NCBI GenBank assembly: GCA_044348085.1
Contig: JBIKTM010000007.1
Location: 14,880 to 78,879, forward strand
Reading direction: 5' to 3'
Length of the DNA stretch: 64,000 nt
Origin: Verrucolacustris sp044348085
GTDB taxonomy: Bacteria > Verrucomicrobiota > Verrucomicrobiia > Methylacidiphilales > Verrucolacustridaceae
Shown: positions 17,256 to 25,685 of the stretch, piece after piece
Layout of the letters: each line of letters begins with the position of its first letter
Position numbering within the stretch: position 1 is the first letter of the stretch
Translations under genes and position numbers: made by a program
Notes under the pieces: model-generated
Database searches by the model: none
Seen by the model: only the letters and a program-made list of their open reading frames with translations
Told to the model about the DNA's origin: nothing

Positions 17256-19079
17256 TTATTCCGAGCGTTTGCGCTTGGTGTGATCGAGGATCTTTTTCCG
17301 GAAGCGAAGTGTTTTTGGGGTGACCTCGAGATACTCGTCTTCTGACAGATATTCCAAGCCTCGCTCCAAGCTGTGTTTGAGAGGCGGTGTGAGTGTAATT
17401 CCTTTGCCGTCCCCCTGAGATCGCATGTTTGTCAGATTCTTGGCTTTGCAGGGGTTCACAACCATATCGGCAGGGCGTGTGTTTTCGCCGACAATCATGC
17501 CCGCATAAATATCTTCCTGAGGTCCGACGAAAAGGGTGCCCCGTTCCTGTAAGTTATCGAGGGAGTAGGCCATGGAGGTTCCTGCCTCCAGGGCAATGAG
17601 TACACCGTTGATCCTGCTAGGGATTTCGCCACGAAAGGCGCCGTATTCGCGGAAGAGGTGGGAAATAATGCCCATACCTTTGGTCAAATTCTGGAGATCG
17701 GTCTCAAAGCCGATCAAACCGCGAGTCGGAATGGCGGCCACCAAGGAAGTGTTGTCGCCGTTGGGCTTCATGTCCTCGATTTCGGCTTTTCGGCCTGCGA
17801 GATTGCCCATGATATCGCCCAAGGCGAAGGAGGGAATTTCCGCATATAAAGTTTCGATCGGTTCCAGCACGGAGCCGTCGCTGGCTTTTTGAAAGATGAC
17901 TTCTGGACGAGAAACAAGGACTTCGAATCCTTCCCGACGCATTTGTTCGAGAAGAATCGCAATCTGCATTTCTCCTCGGGCCCGTACTTCAAAGGAGCCT
18001 GCATTGGCCCCGTCTGCAAATCGAAGACTTACGTTTGTGCGGATTTCTTTTTCAAGGCGCTCACGCAAGTGACGAGCGGTTAGAAATTTTCCTTCGCGGC
18101 CTGCCAAGGGTGAGTCGTTCACCAAGAACTGCATGTGGATTGTGGGGGGATCGATCGCGACAAAGGGAAGGGGAGCGCGATCGGGTTTGTCAGCGATGGT
18201 GGTGCTGATTTCAGGGGAAGCTAGTCCTGCAAGACCGACTATGTCTCCCGCGGATGCGCTTTCGATCTCAATGCGCTCCATCCCACGGTGGGAAAAAAGT
18301 TTTGTGACGCGACCCGTCTCGGGTTTGCCCTCTGGATTCAAGCTCGCAACAGGGTCACCCATCTTGATGCTTCCTGAGGCAATTCGACCGATCGAGATAC
18401 GGCCGACGAAGTCGGAGTGATCTAAGTTCGCAACGAGTAGTGCGAAAGGAGCTTCTAAATCGGCTTGAGGAGGGGGAACAACGGAGAGAATCGTGTCAAA
18501 AAGTGCGGTCATCCCTCCGGCTTTTATTTCTGGGGTCACTTTGCCGTCCCACTTCATTGTCGCGTAGCCTTCTTTAGCGGAGGCGTAGACGGCAGGAAAA
18601 TCCAGCTGGGCGTCCGTGGCGTGGAGTTCAATAAAGAGATCGAAAACTTGATCGAGGACTTTTTTGGGGTCCGCATTCTCACGATCGATTTTGTTGAGGA
18701 CGACGATTGGCTTGGCACCAACCTCGAGAGCTTTCCGAAGAACAAACTTCGTTTGGGCTTGGGGGCCTTCGGCTGCATCGACCACGAGGAGAACTCCGTC
18801 AATCATGCGCAGGATGCGTTCGACCTCTCCACCAAAGTCGGCATGGCCTGGGGTGTCGACGATATTGACGCGGATATCCTTATATTCGAAAGAAGCGTTC
18901 TTGGCTTTGATGGTGATGCCTCGTTCCCGTTCTAGGTCCATGGAGTCCATCATTCTCTCGGCCACGACCTGGTTGGAACGGAACGTGCCCGCTTGGCGTA
19001 GCAGCTGATCCACGAGTGTGGTTTTGCCGTGGTCTACGTGGGCGATAATCGCAATATTTCTGAGTTTGGGGTTCACCAT
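17256..19079 (-). CDS. typA: Translational GTPase TypA/BipA
   Basis: TypA is a ribosome-associated GTPase of the EF-G family involved in ribosome assembly and stress adaptation. G motifs are AHVDHGKTTL (G1), ERGITI (G2), DTPGHADF (G3) and NKID (G4). The C-terminal EF-G-like domains and the TypA-specific tail (EYLEVTPKTLRFRK) follow. At 607 aa it has full length. Its 3' end faces the membrane-protein gene with a 6 bp gap. No Shine-Dalgarno is visible before the ATG. Confidence 0.97.
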   Translation of the reverse strand: MVNPKLRNIAIIAHVDHGKTTLVDQLLRQAGTFRSNQVVAERMMDSMDLERERGITIKAKNASFEYKDIRVNIVDTPGHADFGGEVERILRMIDGVLLVVDAAEGPQAQTKFVLRKALEVGAKPIVVLNKIDRENADPKKVLDQVFDLFIELHATDAQLDFPAVYASAKEGYATMKWDGKVTPEIKAGGMTALFDTILSVVPPPQADLEAPFALLVANLDHSDFVGRISIGRIASGSIKMGDPVASLNPEGKPETGRVTKLFSHRGMERIEIESASAGDIVGLAGLASPEISTTIADKPDRAPLPFVAIDPPTIHMQFLVNDSPLAGREGKFLTARHLRERLEKEIRTNVSLRFADGANAGSFEVRARGEMQIAILLEQMRREGFEVLVSRPEVIFQKASDGSVLEPIETLYAEIPSFALGDIMGNLAGRKAEIEDMKPNGDNTSLVAAIPTRGLIGFETDLQNLTKGMGIISHLFREYGAFRGEIPSRINGVLIALEAGTSMAYSLDNLQERGTLFVGPQEDIYAGMIVGENTRPADMVVNPCKAKNLTNMRSQGDGKGITLTPPLKHSLERGLEYLSEDEYLEVTPKTLRFRKKILDHTKRKRSE

Positions 19080-19164
19080 AAAAATTTCAAACTAGCAGGT
19101 TGGATGGCGAGAGCGAGGATTGTTTAAGGTTGAGGATGGGGTCAGCTTCGGGCAGGGTAATAAT

Positions 19165-19914
19165 ATGAAATCACCTCGTTACTTGATTGTATTTGCCGCG
19201 ATAGCGGCAGTGGCTGGCCTTATGTTTGTTTATAACAGCAAAGATTGGATTTTGCGAAGTGCTGTGGTTAAAGCGGTTGAGCAAGCGACAGGAGTTTCTG
19301 CGCATTTGGGAAGTTTGAGGGTCGAGCTTCTGAAGGGCGCGGGGGTGTTAAAGGATTTTCGCATGGGCAACCCCAAGGGGTTTAGCCGGGAGGATTTAAT
19401 TTCGGTTAAGGAGGGCAAGGTGGTGGTGGATGCGGGGACGGTGACCGCATCCGTTGTGAGGATCAAATCGGTGGATTTGAGCGGCGTGGGCATTCTTTTT
19501 GAGGGGAGCGGAAAGAGAAACAACATGAATGCGCTGAAAGCACAGATTAACTCACGCTCGGCCAAACCTCAGAGTTCAAAGGTCGAAACGGCAAAGAAGT
19601 TTCGGATCGACTCGTTTGTACTTCGCAACGTCCAGGTGGATGTTCGGATGGCGGGAATCGTGAAAGTGGGGAATCTGAGTTTGGGGGATATACGGATGAA
19701 CAGTCTTGGGGGTTCCACGGGAGCGACGGCCTCTGACATCGCGGCACAAGTTTCCAATGAGATTGCTTCCCGTTGTACGGGTGCAGTCATTCGAAACATG
19801 GCGCAACTAGCTGAGCAAATGGGAATGGATGCCTCGAAAATAGCGGATGGATTTGGAGTTCCTTCCGACGTGTTGAATGAGGCAGCAGGCTTCCTTCAGA
19901 ATCTCTTTAAATAA
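19165..19914 (+). CDS. AsmA-like membrane-anchored protein
   Basis: This is a 249-residue protein with one N-terminal membrane anchor (residues 5-23), followed by a periplasmic domain. That domain reads like the beta-rich AsmA/TamB-type repeat (FRMGNPKGFSREDLISV.. KVVVDAGTVTASVVRIKSVDLSGVGILFEG). Short secreted AsmA-like proteins of this layout are common in Gram-negative bacteria, and their role in envelope biogenesis is only presumed. I chose ATG 19165 (GGGCAGGGTAA upstream) over an in-frame TTG at 19120. A conserved C-terminal helical tail (residues 185-249) is not assigned. Confidence 0.7.
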   Translation: MKSPRYLIVFAAIAAVAGLMFVYNSKDWILRSAVVKAVEQATGVSAHLGSLRVELLKGAGVLKDFRMGNPKGFSREDLISVKEGKVVVDAGTVTASVVRIKSVDLSGVGILFEGSGKRNNMNALKAQINSRSAKPQSSKVETAKKFRIDSFVLRNVQVDVRMAGIVKVGNLSLGDIRMNSLGGSTGATASDIAAQVSNEIASRCTGAVIRNMAQLAEQMGMDASKIADGFGVPSDVLNEAAGFLQNLFK

Positions 19915-19953
19915 AGTTATTTTGACTTTAGGCGCGCTGAGGCTCGGGGGTTT

Positions 19954-21504
19954 ATGAGCGAGTCTCTAGGCATGGCTTGTCTGCGGGGATTGGCCAGAGG
20001 TGGGGCCCGAGTGGCTTTGGTGGATGCGGGAATGGGAGGACGGCAGATCAAGGCGGGGCTGTTGCTGGGTGCTGGATTGGCTTTAGCCCAAAGAATCCGA
20101 AGGGAGGAGTCTGGTCCTCGGGTGGGAGTGGTGTTGCCTCCAGGGGCTGGGGGAACGATTGCTAATCTTGCTTGTGTGTTGGCAGGAAAAACGCCCGTAA
20201 ACTTAAATTTCACATCGGGTCGGGCGGCCTCTGATTCAGCAGCTCGGCAGTCGGGGTTAAGGATGGTGATCACCGCCAAAAGAATGGAGGAGAAGTTGGG
20301 GGAGCATTTTCCCGACGCAGGACGAAGGGTGGATTTGGCAAAGCTTTTACAGGATGAGAAACCTTGGGCCGTGATGTGGTCGGTCTTGGCTTTTATTCTG
20401 CCTGTGTGGTGTTTGGCTTGGTTGGCGAAAGTGCCACGAGAGGGAGGGGATCGAGAGGCAGGGTTGCTCTTTACAAGTGGAAGTACTGGAGAACCCAAGG
20501 GGGTGGTGCTGACACACCAAAATCTTTTATCGAATTTGAGTCAAATTGAGGAGGTTTTGGGAGATTTGAAGTTAGGGTCTGTTTTGGGATGTCTGCCTTT
20601 ATTTCATAGTTTTGGATTCACAGTGACATTATGGTGGCCTTTGACGGGGGGGCCGAGAGTGGTGACCTATCCAAGTCCGCTGGAAGTGCACGCACTCGGG
20701 GACGTAATTTCGAGCTATCGGGTTGATCTCTTGGTGACGACACCCACTTTTTTAAGAAGCCTGATGCGCAAGGGAGGAAAAGAGAAGCTGGGGGGATTAA
20801 AGATGGTGGTCACGGGAGCGGAAAAGCTCCCTTCGGCTTTGCGGGAAGAGTTTGCGCAGAAGATTGGGATCTCTGTCTATGAGGGGTACGGGATGACGGA
20901 GGGTTCGCCTGTCATTGCGGTGAATCGACCGGGAGCCGAGAAAGCGGGAACGGTGGGCAGGTTGGTGCGAGGACTGGAGATGAGAACGGTGGATGAGGAA
21001 ACAGGAAAAGTGTTGGCGAGGGGAGAGGCGGGAATTTTGGAGTTTCGGGGGAAGAATATTTTTCCAGGGTATTTGGGTCGGCCTGATTTGACGGAGAAGG
21101 TGTTGAGGGGGGGATGGTATCACTCGGCTGACTTTGGTCGGATCGACGAGGACGGATTTGTAACGATTGAGGGGCGAAGGGCGCGATTTTCAAAAATTGG
21201 GGGTGAGATGGTGCCCCACGGGGTGGTGGAGGAGCAACTGAATGAGTGGTTGCATGAAGTAGGCAGCGTGAAGGAGGGACGATGTGAGGTGATGGTGACG
21301 GCTGTGACAGATGAAAAGAAGGGGGAGGCGTTGGTGGTGCTGCACTCCTGCGATATGGATGAAATAGTAGCGGAAAGGGCGTTGCGAGACCGGGGTTTGC
21401 CTGCGTTGTGGATTCCGAAAAAGTACAAGCGGGTGAAGGAGATTCCGATCTTAGCTAGTGGAAAGCTTGATTTGGCAATGGGGCGACAGTTGGCAGGAGG
21501 TTGA
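19954..21504 (+). CDS. AMP-forming acyl-CoA/acyl-ACP synthetase (Aas C-terminal-like)
   Basis: This ANL-superfamily adenylate-forming ligase carries the P-loop LFTSGSTGEPKGVVLTH, the YEGYGMTEGSPV motif and the YHSADFGRIDEDGF motif. The order and spacing resemble the ligase half of Aas (2-acyl-glycerophosphoethanolamine acyltransferase/acyl-ACP synthetase). That includes an N-terminal VGVVLPPGAGG..ACVLAGKTPVNLNFTSG region and a short hydrophobic stretch near residues 145-160. The acyltransferase half is absent. The likely role is activation of a fatty acid for lipid repair or a specialised lipid, with unknown substrate. It starts 39 bp after the AsmA-like gene. Confidence 0.82.
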   Translation: MSESLGMACLRGLARGGARVALVDAGMGGRQIKAGLLLGAGLALAQRIRREESGPRVGVVLPPGAGGTIANLACVLAGKTPVNLNFTSGRAASDSAARQSGLRMVITAKRMEEKLGEHFPDAGRRVDLAKLLQDEKPWAVMWSVLAFILPVWCLAWLAKVPREGGDREAGLLFTSGSTGEPKGVVLTHQNLLSNLSQIEEVLGDLKLGSVLGCLPLFHSFGFTVTLWWPLTGGPRVVTYPSPLEVHALGDVISSYRVDLLVTTPTFLRSLMRKGGKEKLGGLKMVVTGAEKLPSALREEFAQKIGISVYEGYGMTEGSPVIAVNRPGAEKAGTVGRLVRGLEMRTVDEETGKVLARGEAGILEFRGKNIFPGYLGRPDLTEKVLRGGWYHSADFGRIDEDGFVTIEGRRARFSKIGGEMVPHGVVEEQLNEWLHEVGSVKEGRCEVMVTAVTDEKKGEALVVLHSCDMDEIVAERALRDRGLPALWIPKKYKRVKEIPILASGKLDLAMGRQLAGG

Positions 21505-21553
21505 TCGCGCAGACAGTGGAGATCGGGGGAACCGCGGTGACCGACGATCCGCA

Positions 21554-21582
21554 TTGGAAAAAGTATTCCGTGAAGCTATATT
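21554..21582 (+). promoter_or_regulatory. Candidate sigma70 promoter of tRNA-Arg
   Basis: TTGGAA (21554-21559) and TATATT (21577-21582) are spaced by 17 bp. Transcription would begin near 21589, a few bases before the mature tRNA at 21595. The position relative to the tRNA supports the call. Confidence 0.6.
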
Positions 21583-21594
21583 GGCACAGAAGTC

Positions 21595-21668
21595 GCGCTG
21601 TTAGCTCAATTGGATAGAGCATCTGACTTCGGATCAGAAGGTTAGAGGTTCAAGTCCTCTACGGCGCA
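21595..21668 (+). tRNA. tRNA-Arg (anticodon UCG)
   Basis: A 74-nt cloverleaf. Acceptor GCGCTGT pairs with ACGGCGC with one G-U pair. The anticodon stem TCTGA/TCAGA encloses the loop CTTCGGA with anticodon TCG, and the T arm is AGAGG-TTCAAGT-CCTCT. The discriminator is A, and CCA is not encoded, so it must be added by the CCA enzyme. It reads CGA codons, which fits the frequent CGA use in this window. It is followed by a short T-run and then the convergent recR end. Confidence 0.95.
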
Positions 21669-21674
21669 GAGTTT

Positions 21675-22280
21675 TTAATGTTCAATCGATCTGCGATGAG
21701 ATAACGCATGCCCGAGGGTGATCGAGTCGACGAATTCGAGGCCTGAGCCAGCGGCGACTCCCGTGGCAAGGCGGGTGATTTTTACGCCTAGTGCCGAGAG
21801 TTCTTTGGCCAAATAGATCGCTGTTGTCTCCCCCCGAGCGTCGGTTCCGAAGCCGAGGATCACCTCGTGAACTTTGCTTTCTTTGGTTCGTTTGAGAAGG
21901 GTGGGAATCTTTAACTCGTCGGGACCGATCCCATCTAGAGGCGAGAGAAGTCCGCCAAGGACATGGTATTTGCCCTTAAAAGCGGCTGATCGCTCGAAGT
22001 TAAGAACATCGGGAGCATGTTCCACCACACAGAGAAGAGAAGAGTCCCGGTTTTTATCGCGGCAGATTTCGCATAGGCCGTCCTCCGAAAAGAATCCACA
22101 TTCGGGACAGGGATGAATCTGGTTTCGCGCTTCCTGGAGAGCATGGGCTAGCTCTTTGGCTGCACCGGGAGGTGCCGAGAGAAGATGGAGGGCGAGTCGT
22201 TCTGCTGAACGCGGGCCGATTCCGGGGAGCTTTCGAAGAGCGGCGACGAGGCGGAGGGCGGCGGGTGGGTAATCAGCCAT
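21675..22280 (-). CDS. recR: Recombination mediator RecR
   Basis: RecR, with RecO, loads RecA onto SSB-coated single strands during gap repair. The helix-hairpin-helix at LRKLPGIGPRSAERLA, the four-cysteine zinc motif (CPECGFFSEDGLCEIC) and the Toprim domain (LCVVEHAPDVL...GGLLSPLDGIGPD) are all present. The length of 201 aa is normal. Its ATG overlaps the dnaX stop by one base (TAATG), the classic dnaX-recR pairing, although the intervening ybaB/efbC gene often found there is missing. Confidence 0.97.
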   Translation of the reverse strand: MADYPPAALRLVAALRKLPGIGPRSAERLALHLLSAPPGAAKELAHALQEARNQIHPCPECGFFSEDGLCEICRDKNRDSSLLCVVEHAPDVLNFERSAAFKGKYHVLGGLLSPLDGIGPDELKIPTLLKRTKESKVHEVILGFGTDARGETTAIYLAKELSALGVKITRLATGVAAGSGLEFVDSITLGHALSHRRSIEH

Positions 22281-23629
22281 TACGAATCAATGATTCGACC
22301 GCCAAACCCTTTGAGGGCGGCTTGAATAGCTGGGTCGTTCAAAAAAGTCTCTTTGTTGGATGCAACAGAAGAGGGGGCGGATGGAGATGAACTTTTTGCG
22401 AAGGGGGTCTTTGCGGGAGAAGGAGCCGGAATCGAGGAGACCTTTGGAGTGGGTGAGGGCGCAGGGCGGGATGCGGCAGATTCGGCCCGGGTCTCGGCAC
22501 CTGGGACCGCCAGCTTTTTAAGAATCGTTTCGAGGCTTACCCTTTCGCGCATCTCACAAAGGCGAAGAACGAGAATTTCGAGGGCTACTTCCCGAGCGAG
22601 GGAGAGGCGGAGATGATGTTCAGATTCCAGAAGTTGTTCCAGAAGGGAGAGGAGGTGAGTCTGATCGGGGGGATTTCCGAGAGCTAACAGGGTTTGTTTT
22701 TCCAGTTTTCCAAGTTCGGCCTCGGCCTCAGTAGGGGCGATTTGAAGAAGAAGGAGATTTCGAAAGTGCCGGGCTAGGTCTTGGGCGACACGGATGGGGT
22801 CACGATGGCGGGCACGAAACTCATGGACTTTCGCAAGAGCGTTCGCGCTATCTCCAGCCAAAATAGCAGAGGCAAGGGCGCGGGTTTCAATCGGTCCGGC
22901 CAGACCAAAGACCTCGAGGACGTGGTCGAGGGTGATATTTTTGCCTGCAAAACTGACAAGTTGTTCGAGAGCAGATTCGGCGTCCCGAAGACCGCCCTCT
23001 GCCTGGCGGGCTAAGAGGACTAGGGCTTCATCCGAAATCTTGATTTTTTCCGCTTCGGCAATTTTTTGGAGGTGGGAGCAGATCAATGGATCGGGAATGC
23101 GGCGAAGATCGAAGCGTTGGCAACGGGAGAGAATCGTGGCGGGAAGTTTCTGAACCTCCGTTGTGGCGAAGATAAATTTTACGTGGGCGGGAGGTTCTTC
23201 AAGGGTTTTGAGAAGAGCATTGAAGGCCTCGGTTGTGAGCATATGAACTTCGTCGATGATATAGATTTTGAATTTTCCACGGGCTGGGGCGTAGGGAACG
23301 CTTTCCCGAAGTTCCTTGATACTTTCAATGCCCCGATTGGAGGCACCGTCGATCTCAAGGACATCAAGGCTCCTGCCTTCCTCAATTTCCTTACAAATAT
23401 CGTCATCCGGATTGAAATCGGCTTTCGGTCCTTTGGGGCAGTTGAGAGCTTTGGCGAGGATGCGGGCGGTAGAGGTTTTTCCTATCCCGCGGGGCCCGAC
23501 AAAAAGAAACGCATGGGCAAGGCGTCCCTCTGAAATGGAGTTGGAGAGGGTGCGGACAACGTGTTCTTGGCCGACGAGCTCGGCAAAGGTGCGAGGCCGA
23601 TATTTGCGAGCGAGAACGAGGTAACCCAT
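22280..23629 (-). CDS. dnaX: DNA polymerase III subunit gamma/tau
   Basis: DnaX is the ATPase of the clamp loader. Walker A is GPRGIGKTST and Walker B is IIDEVHML, with the sensor SRC motif in TILSRCQRFDLRRI. The protein is 449 aa, so it has the clamp-loader core plus a short Ser/Pro/Ala-rich tail (about 370-435) and lacks an extended tau domain. The zinc module is degenerate. C64 and C79 are kept, but the two middle cysteines of the family are N73 and D76 in an alignment without gaps. It is divergent from rplM. Confidence 0.95.
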   Translation of the reverse strand: MGYLVLARKYRPRTFAELVGQEHVVRTLSNSISEGRLAHAFLFVGPRGIGKTSTARILAKALNCPKGPKADFNPDDDICKEIEEGRSLDVLEIDGASNRGIESIKELRESVPYAPARGKFKIYIIDEVHMLTTEAFNALLKTLEEPPAHVKFIFATTEVQKLPATILSRCQRFDLRRIPDPLICSHLQKIAEAEKIKISDEALVLLARQAEGGLRDAESALEQLVSFAGKNITLDHVLEVFGLAGPIETRALASAILAGDSANALAKVHEFRARHRDPIRVAQDLARHFRNLLLLQIAPTEAEAELGKLEKQTLLALGNPPDQTHLLSLLEQLLESEHHLRLSLAREVALEILVLRLCEMRERVSLETILKKLAVPGAETRAESAASRPAPSPTPKVSSIPAPSPAKTPFAKSSSPSAPSSVASNKETFLNDPAIQAALKGFGGRIIDS

Positions 23630-23690
23630 GACTCGTTAGAATAGGTGACAGGGAGGGGTGAGCAAGGCTGGGAGGTGAAGGAATTCACAA

Positions 23691-23719
23691 TTGACGGCAG
23701 GGTGTTTCTTTTTTATGCT
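23691..23719 (+). promoter_or_regulatory. Candidate sigma70 promoter of rplM-rpsI
   Basis: TTGACG (23691-23696) and TATGCT (23714-23719) with a 17-bp spacer form a near-consensus promoter. The expected start, near 23726, is only about five bases before the rplM GTG codon, so the transcript would be almost leaderless. Confidence 0.6.
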
Positions 23720-23730
23720 ATTCAGTTCCA

Positions 23731-24171
23731 GTGAGAACGATTTCTGCAAAAGCTAAGGATGTCGCCCGCCGGTGGTATCTGATCGACGCCGACAAACAGG
23801 TGGTTGGTCAGGTAGCCGTACAGGCTGCGAACATCATTCGGGGCAAAAATAAGCCGATCTTCACCCCCCACGTAGATACTGGAGACCATGTGATCGTGAT
23901 CAACGCAGCCAAGGCCGTCTTTACTGGTAAAAAAGAGACGATGAAAAGCTATATGTCCTTTTCTGGTTATATCGGAGGGCACAAGTCGGAGACCGTGCAG
24001 GCTCGGCGGGCTCGGAGGCCGGAGTTGCTGATCCAGTCTGCGGTTAAGGGGATGGTGATGCATAATCGGTTGGGCCGGGTGATCTTGAAAAAATTATTTG
24101 TGTATGGTGGGGCGGATCATCCGCACGTGGCGCAACAGCCTGAAAAAGTGGAGGTCCGCAAGCGCGGGTAA
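23731..24171 (+). CDS. rplM: 50S ribosomal protein L13
   Basis: L13 is an early-assembly protein of the large subunit. The sequence aligns from its first residue with the family (RRWYLIDADKQVVGQVA, TPHVDTGDHVIVINA, AVKGMVMHNRLGR, HPHVAQQPEKVEV), which fixes the GTG at 23731 as the start. No Shine-Dalgarno precedes it. It forms the usual pair with rpsI, 5 bp downstream. Confidence 0.97.
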   Translation: MRTISAKAKDVARRWYLIDADKQVVGQVAVQAANIIRGKNKPIFTPHVDTGDHVIVINAAKAVFTGKKETMKSYMSFSGYIGGHKSETVQARRARRPELLIQSAVKGMVMHNRLGRVILKKLFVYGGADHPHVAQQPEKVEVRKRG

Positions 24172-24176
24172 GAAGC

Positions 24177-24566
24177 ATGAGTGAAGGATATTTCGGAATA
24201 GGGCGGAGAAAGACGGCCGTGGCGCAAGCCACGATCCAGCGGGGAACGGGCGTGATCACAGTGAACGGTCGGGCCTTTGATGAGTATTTCCCGATTCCTT
24301 TTCGGCGAATTGAGCTGATGAAACCCTTGGTGACGATCAAGGAGGAGAAGAAGTTTGATGTTCGGATTAAGACCAGTGGGGGTGGATTAACGGGCCAAGC
24401 CGGTGCGGCCAGCCTGGCCATCGCACGTGCCTTGAACAAGTGTTCGCCTAGTTTCCGTTCTCCTCTCAAAAAGGCTGGTTTAATGACCCGAGATCCCCGC
24501 AAGCGGGAACGGAAGAAGCCGGGTCAACCTGGAGCGCGGAAACGCTTCCAGTTCTCGAAACGCTGA
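24177..24566 (+). CDS. rpsI: 30S ribosomal protein S9
   Basis: S9 has the family N-terminus (GIGRRKTAVAQATI), the central GGGLTGQAGAASLAIARAL and the invariant basic tail ending in FSKR, which reaches the P-site tRNA. At 129 aa it has normal length. It is co-transcribed with rplM. A terminator-like hairpin overlaps its stop codon. Confidence 0.97.
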   Translation: MSEGYFGIGRRKTAVAQATIQRGTGVITVNGRAFDEYFPIPFRRIELMKPLVTIKEEKKFDVRIKTSGGGLTGQAGAASLAIARALNKCSPSFRSPLKKAGLMTRDPRKRERKKPGQPGARKRFQFSKR

Positions 24567-24598
24567 TCCATTGAGTTGTTCACCGATCGGCGTTTTTT
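24561..24598 (+). terminator. Terminator-like hairpin at the end of rpsI
   Basis: CGCTGATC (24561-24568) pairs with GATCGGCG (24585-24592), with one G-U pair, and is followed directly by six T residues (24593-24598). The rpsI stop codon lies inside the left arm. The 16-nt loop is large but can pair internally. The right arm is also part of a second, mutually exclusive hairpin (24583-24608). Confidence 0.5.
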
Positions 24599-24650
24599 GG
24601 CCGATTGGGAGTGGAAGTCCAAGTTCCCACGGCTTTATTGTGCCGTATTC

Positions 24651-25685
24651 ATGAAATCACCTGTCTCCATCGCCATTTTGGGTGCATCCGGGTACACCGG
24701 CGAGGAACTCGTGCGCATTTGCGTCCGGCATCCTGGAATGAAGGTGGCGGCGATCACCTCGCGGCAGCTGAAGGGCAAAACTTTGGAGGAGACTCTGGCG
24801 ATTGGAGGGACGGCTGGTGCGATCAAGTTTGAGGATTTATCAACCGATGAGGTGGCGAAGAAGGCGGAGGTGTTTTTCTTGGCCCTTCCGCACGGGGTAT
24901 CGGCGGAGATCGGTGGAGAGCTGAGGGCCGCAGGGAAAAAGGTTTTTGATCTCAGTGCAGACTTTCGGCTGAAGGATCCGAAACTTTACGAAAAGACGTA
25001 CGGGGCGGCCCATCCTGTGCCGACTCGGTTGGCCGAAGCGGTCTATGGATTGCCGGAAATTTACCGGGAGAAGATCAAACAGGCGGATCTGGTGGCGTGT
25101 CCGGGATGTTATCCGACCACGGCGATCCTGGGTTTGGCTCCGGCTTTCAAGGGGGGTCTAGTTGCGGGAGAGGGCATTGTGATTTCCTCCATGAGCGGAG
25201 TGTCCGGTGCAGGGAAAAAACTGGAGGCGGGATATCTCTTCGCGGAGTGTAACGAGAACCTGAGAGCATATGGAATTCCGCATCACAGGCATCGGCCTGA
25301 GATTGAGCAGGAGCTTTCTTCGGTGGCGGGGGCGGGCGTGAAAATCTCCTTCATTCCCCATTTGGCTCCGTTAAACCGGGGTATGCTGACTTCCATTTCG
25401 TTCCCCGTAAAAAAAGGAACGACCAGTGCATCCTTGGAAAAGGAGTATCAGAAATTTTACCACAACGAGGCGGCGGTTCGGGTGTTAACGGGGGATGCTT
25501 TACCGGAGACAAAGAGGGTGATGGGGAGGCATGGGGCGGAGTTGGCGGTGCGGGTGGATGAGTGGACGGGTCGGGCCCTGGTGGTGGTGGCGATTGATAA
25601 TTTGGGGAAAGGGGCGGCGGGTCAGGCAGTACAGTGTTTCAACATCCGGCATGGGTTAGTGGAAGGGGAGGGACTGAATTTGTGA
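24651..25685 (+). CDS. argC: N-acetyl-gamma-glutamyl-phosphate reductase
   Basis: ArgC performs the NADPH-dependent reduction in arginine synthesis. The Rossmann motif is at the N-terminus (ILGASGYTGEELVRI), and the catalytic cysteine is in VACPGCYPT. HHRHRPEIEQE is the conserved C-terminal histidine segment. I start at ATG 24651 (344 aa), because the 25 codons upstream in frame lie in the rpsI-argC hairpin region and are not family-like. It overlaps argJ by GTGA. Confidence 0.95.
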   Translation: MKSPVSIAILGASGYTGEELVRICVRHPGMKVAAITSRQLKGKTLEETLAIGGTAGAIKFEDLSTDEVAKKAEVFFLALPHGVSAEIGGELRAAGKKVFDLSADFRLKDPKLYEKTYGAAHPVPTRLAEAVYGLPEIYREKIKQADLVACPGCYPTTAILGLAPAFKGGLVAGEGIVISSMSGVSGAGKKLEAGYLFAECNENLRAYGIPHHRHRPEIEQELSSVAGAGVKISFIPHLAPLNRGMLTSISFPVKKGTTSASLEKEYQKFYHNEAAVRVLTGDALPETKRVMGRHGAELAVRVDEWTGRALVVVAIDNLGKGAAGQAVQCFNIRHGLVEGEGLNL

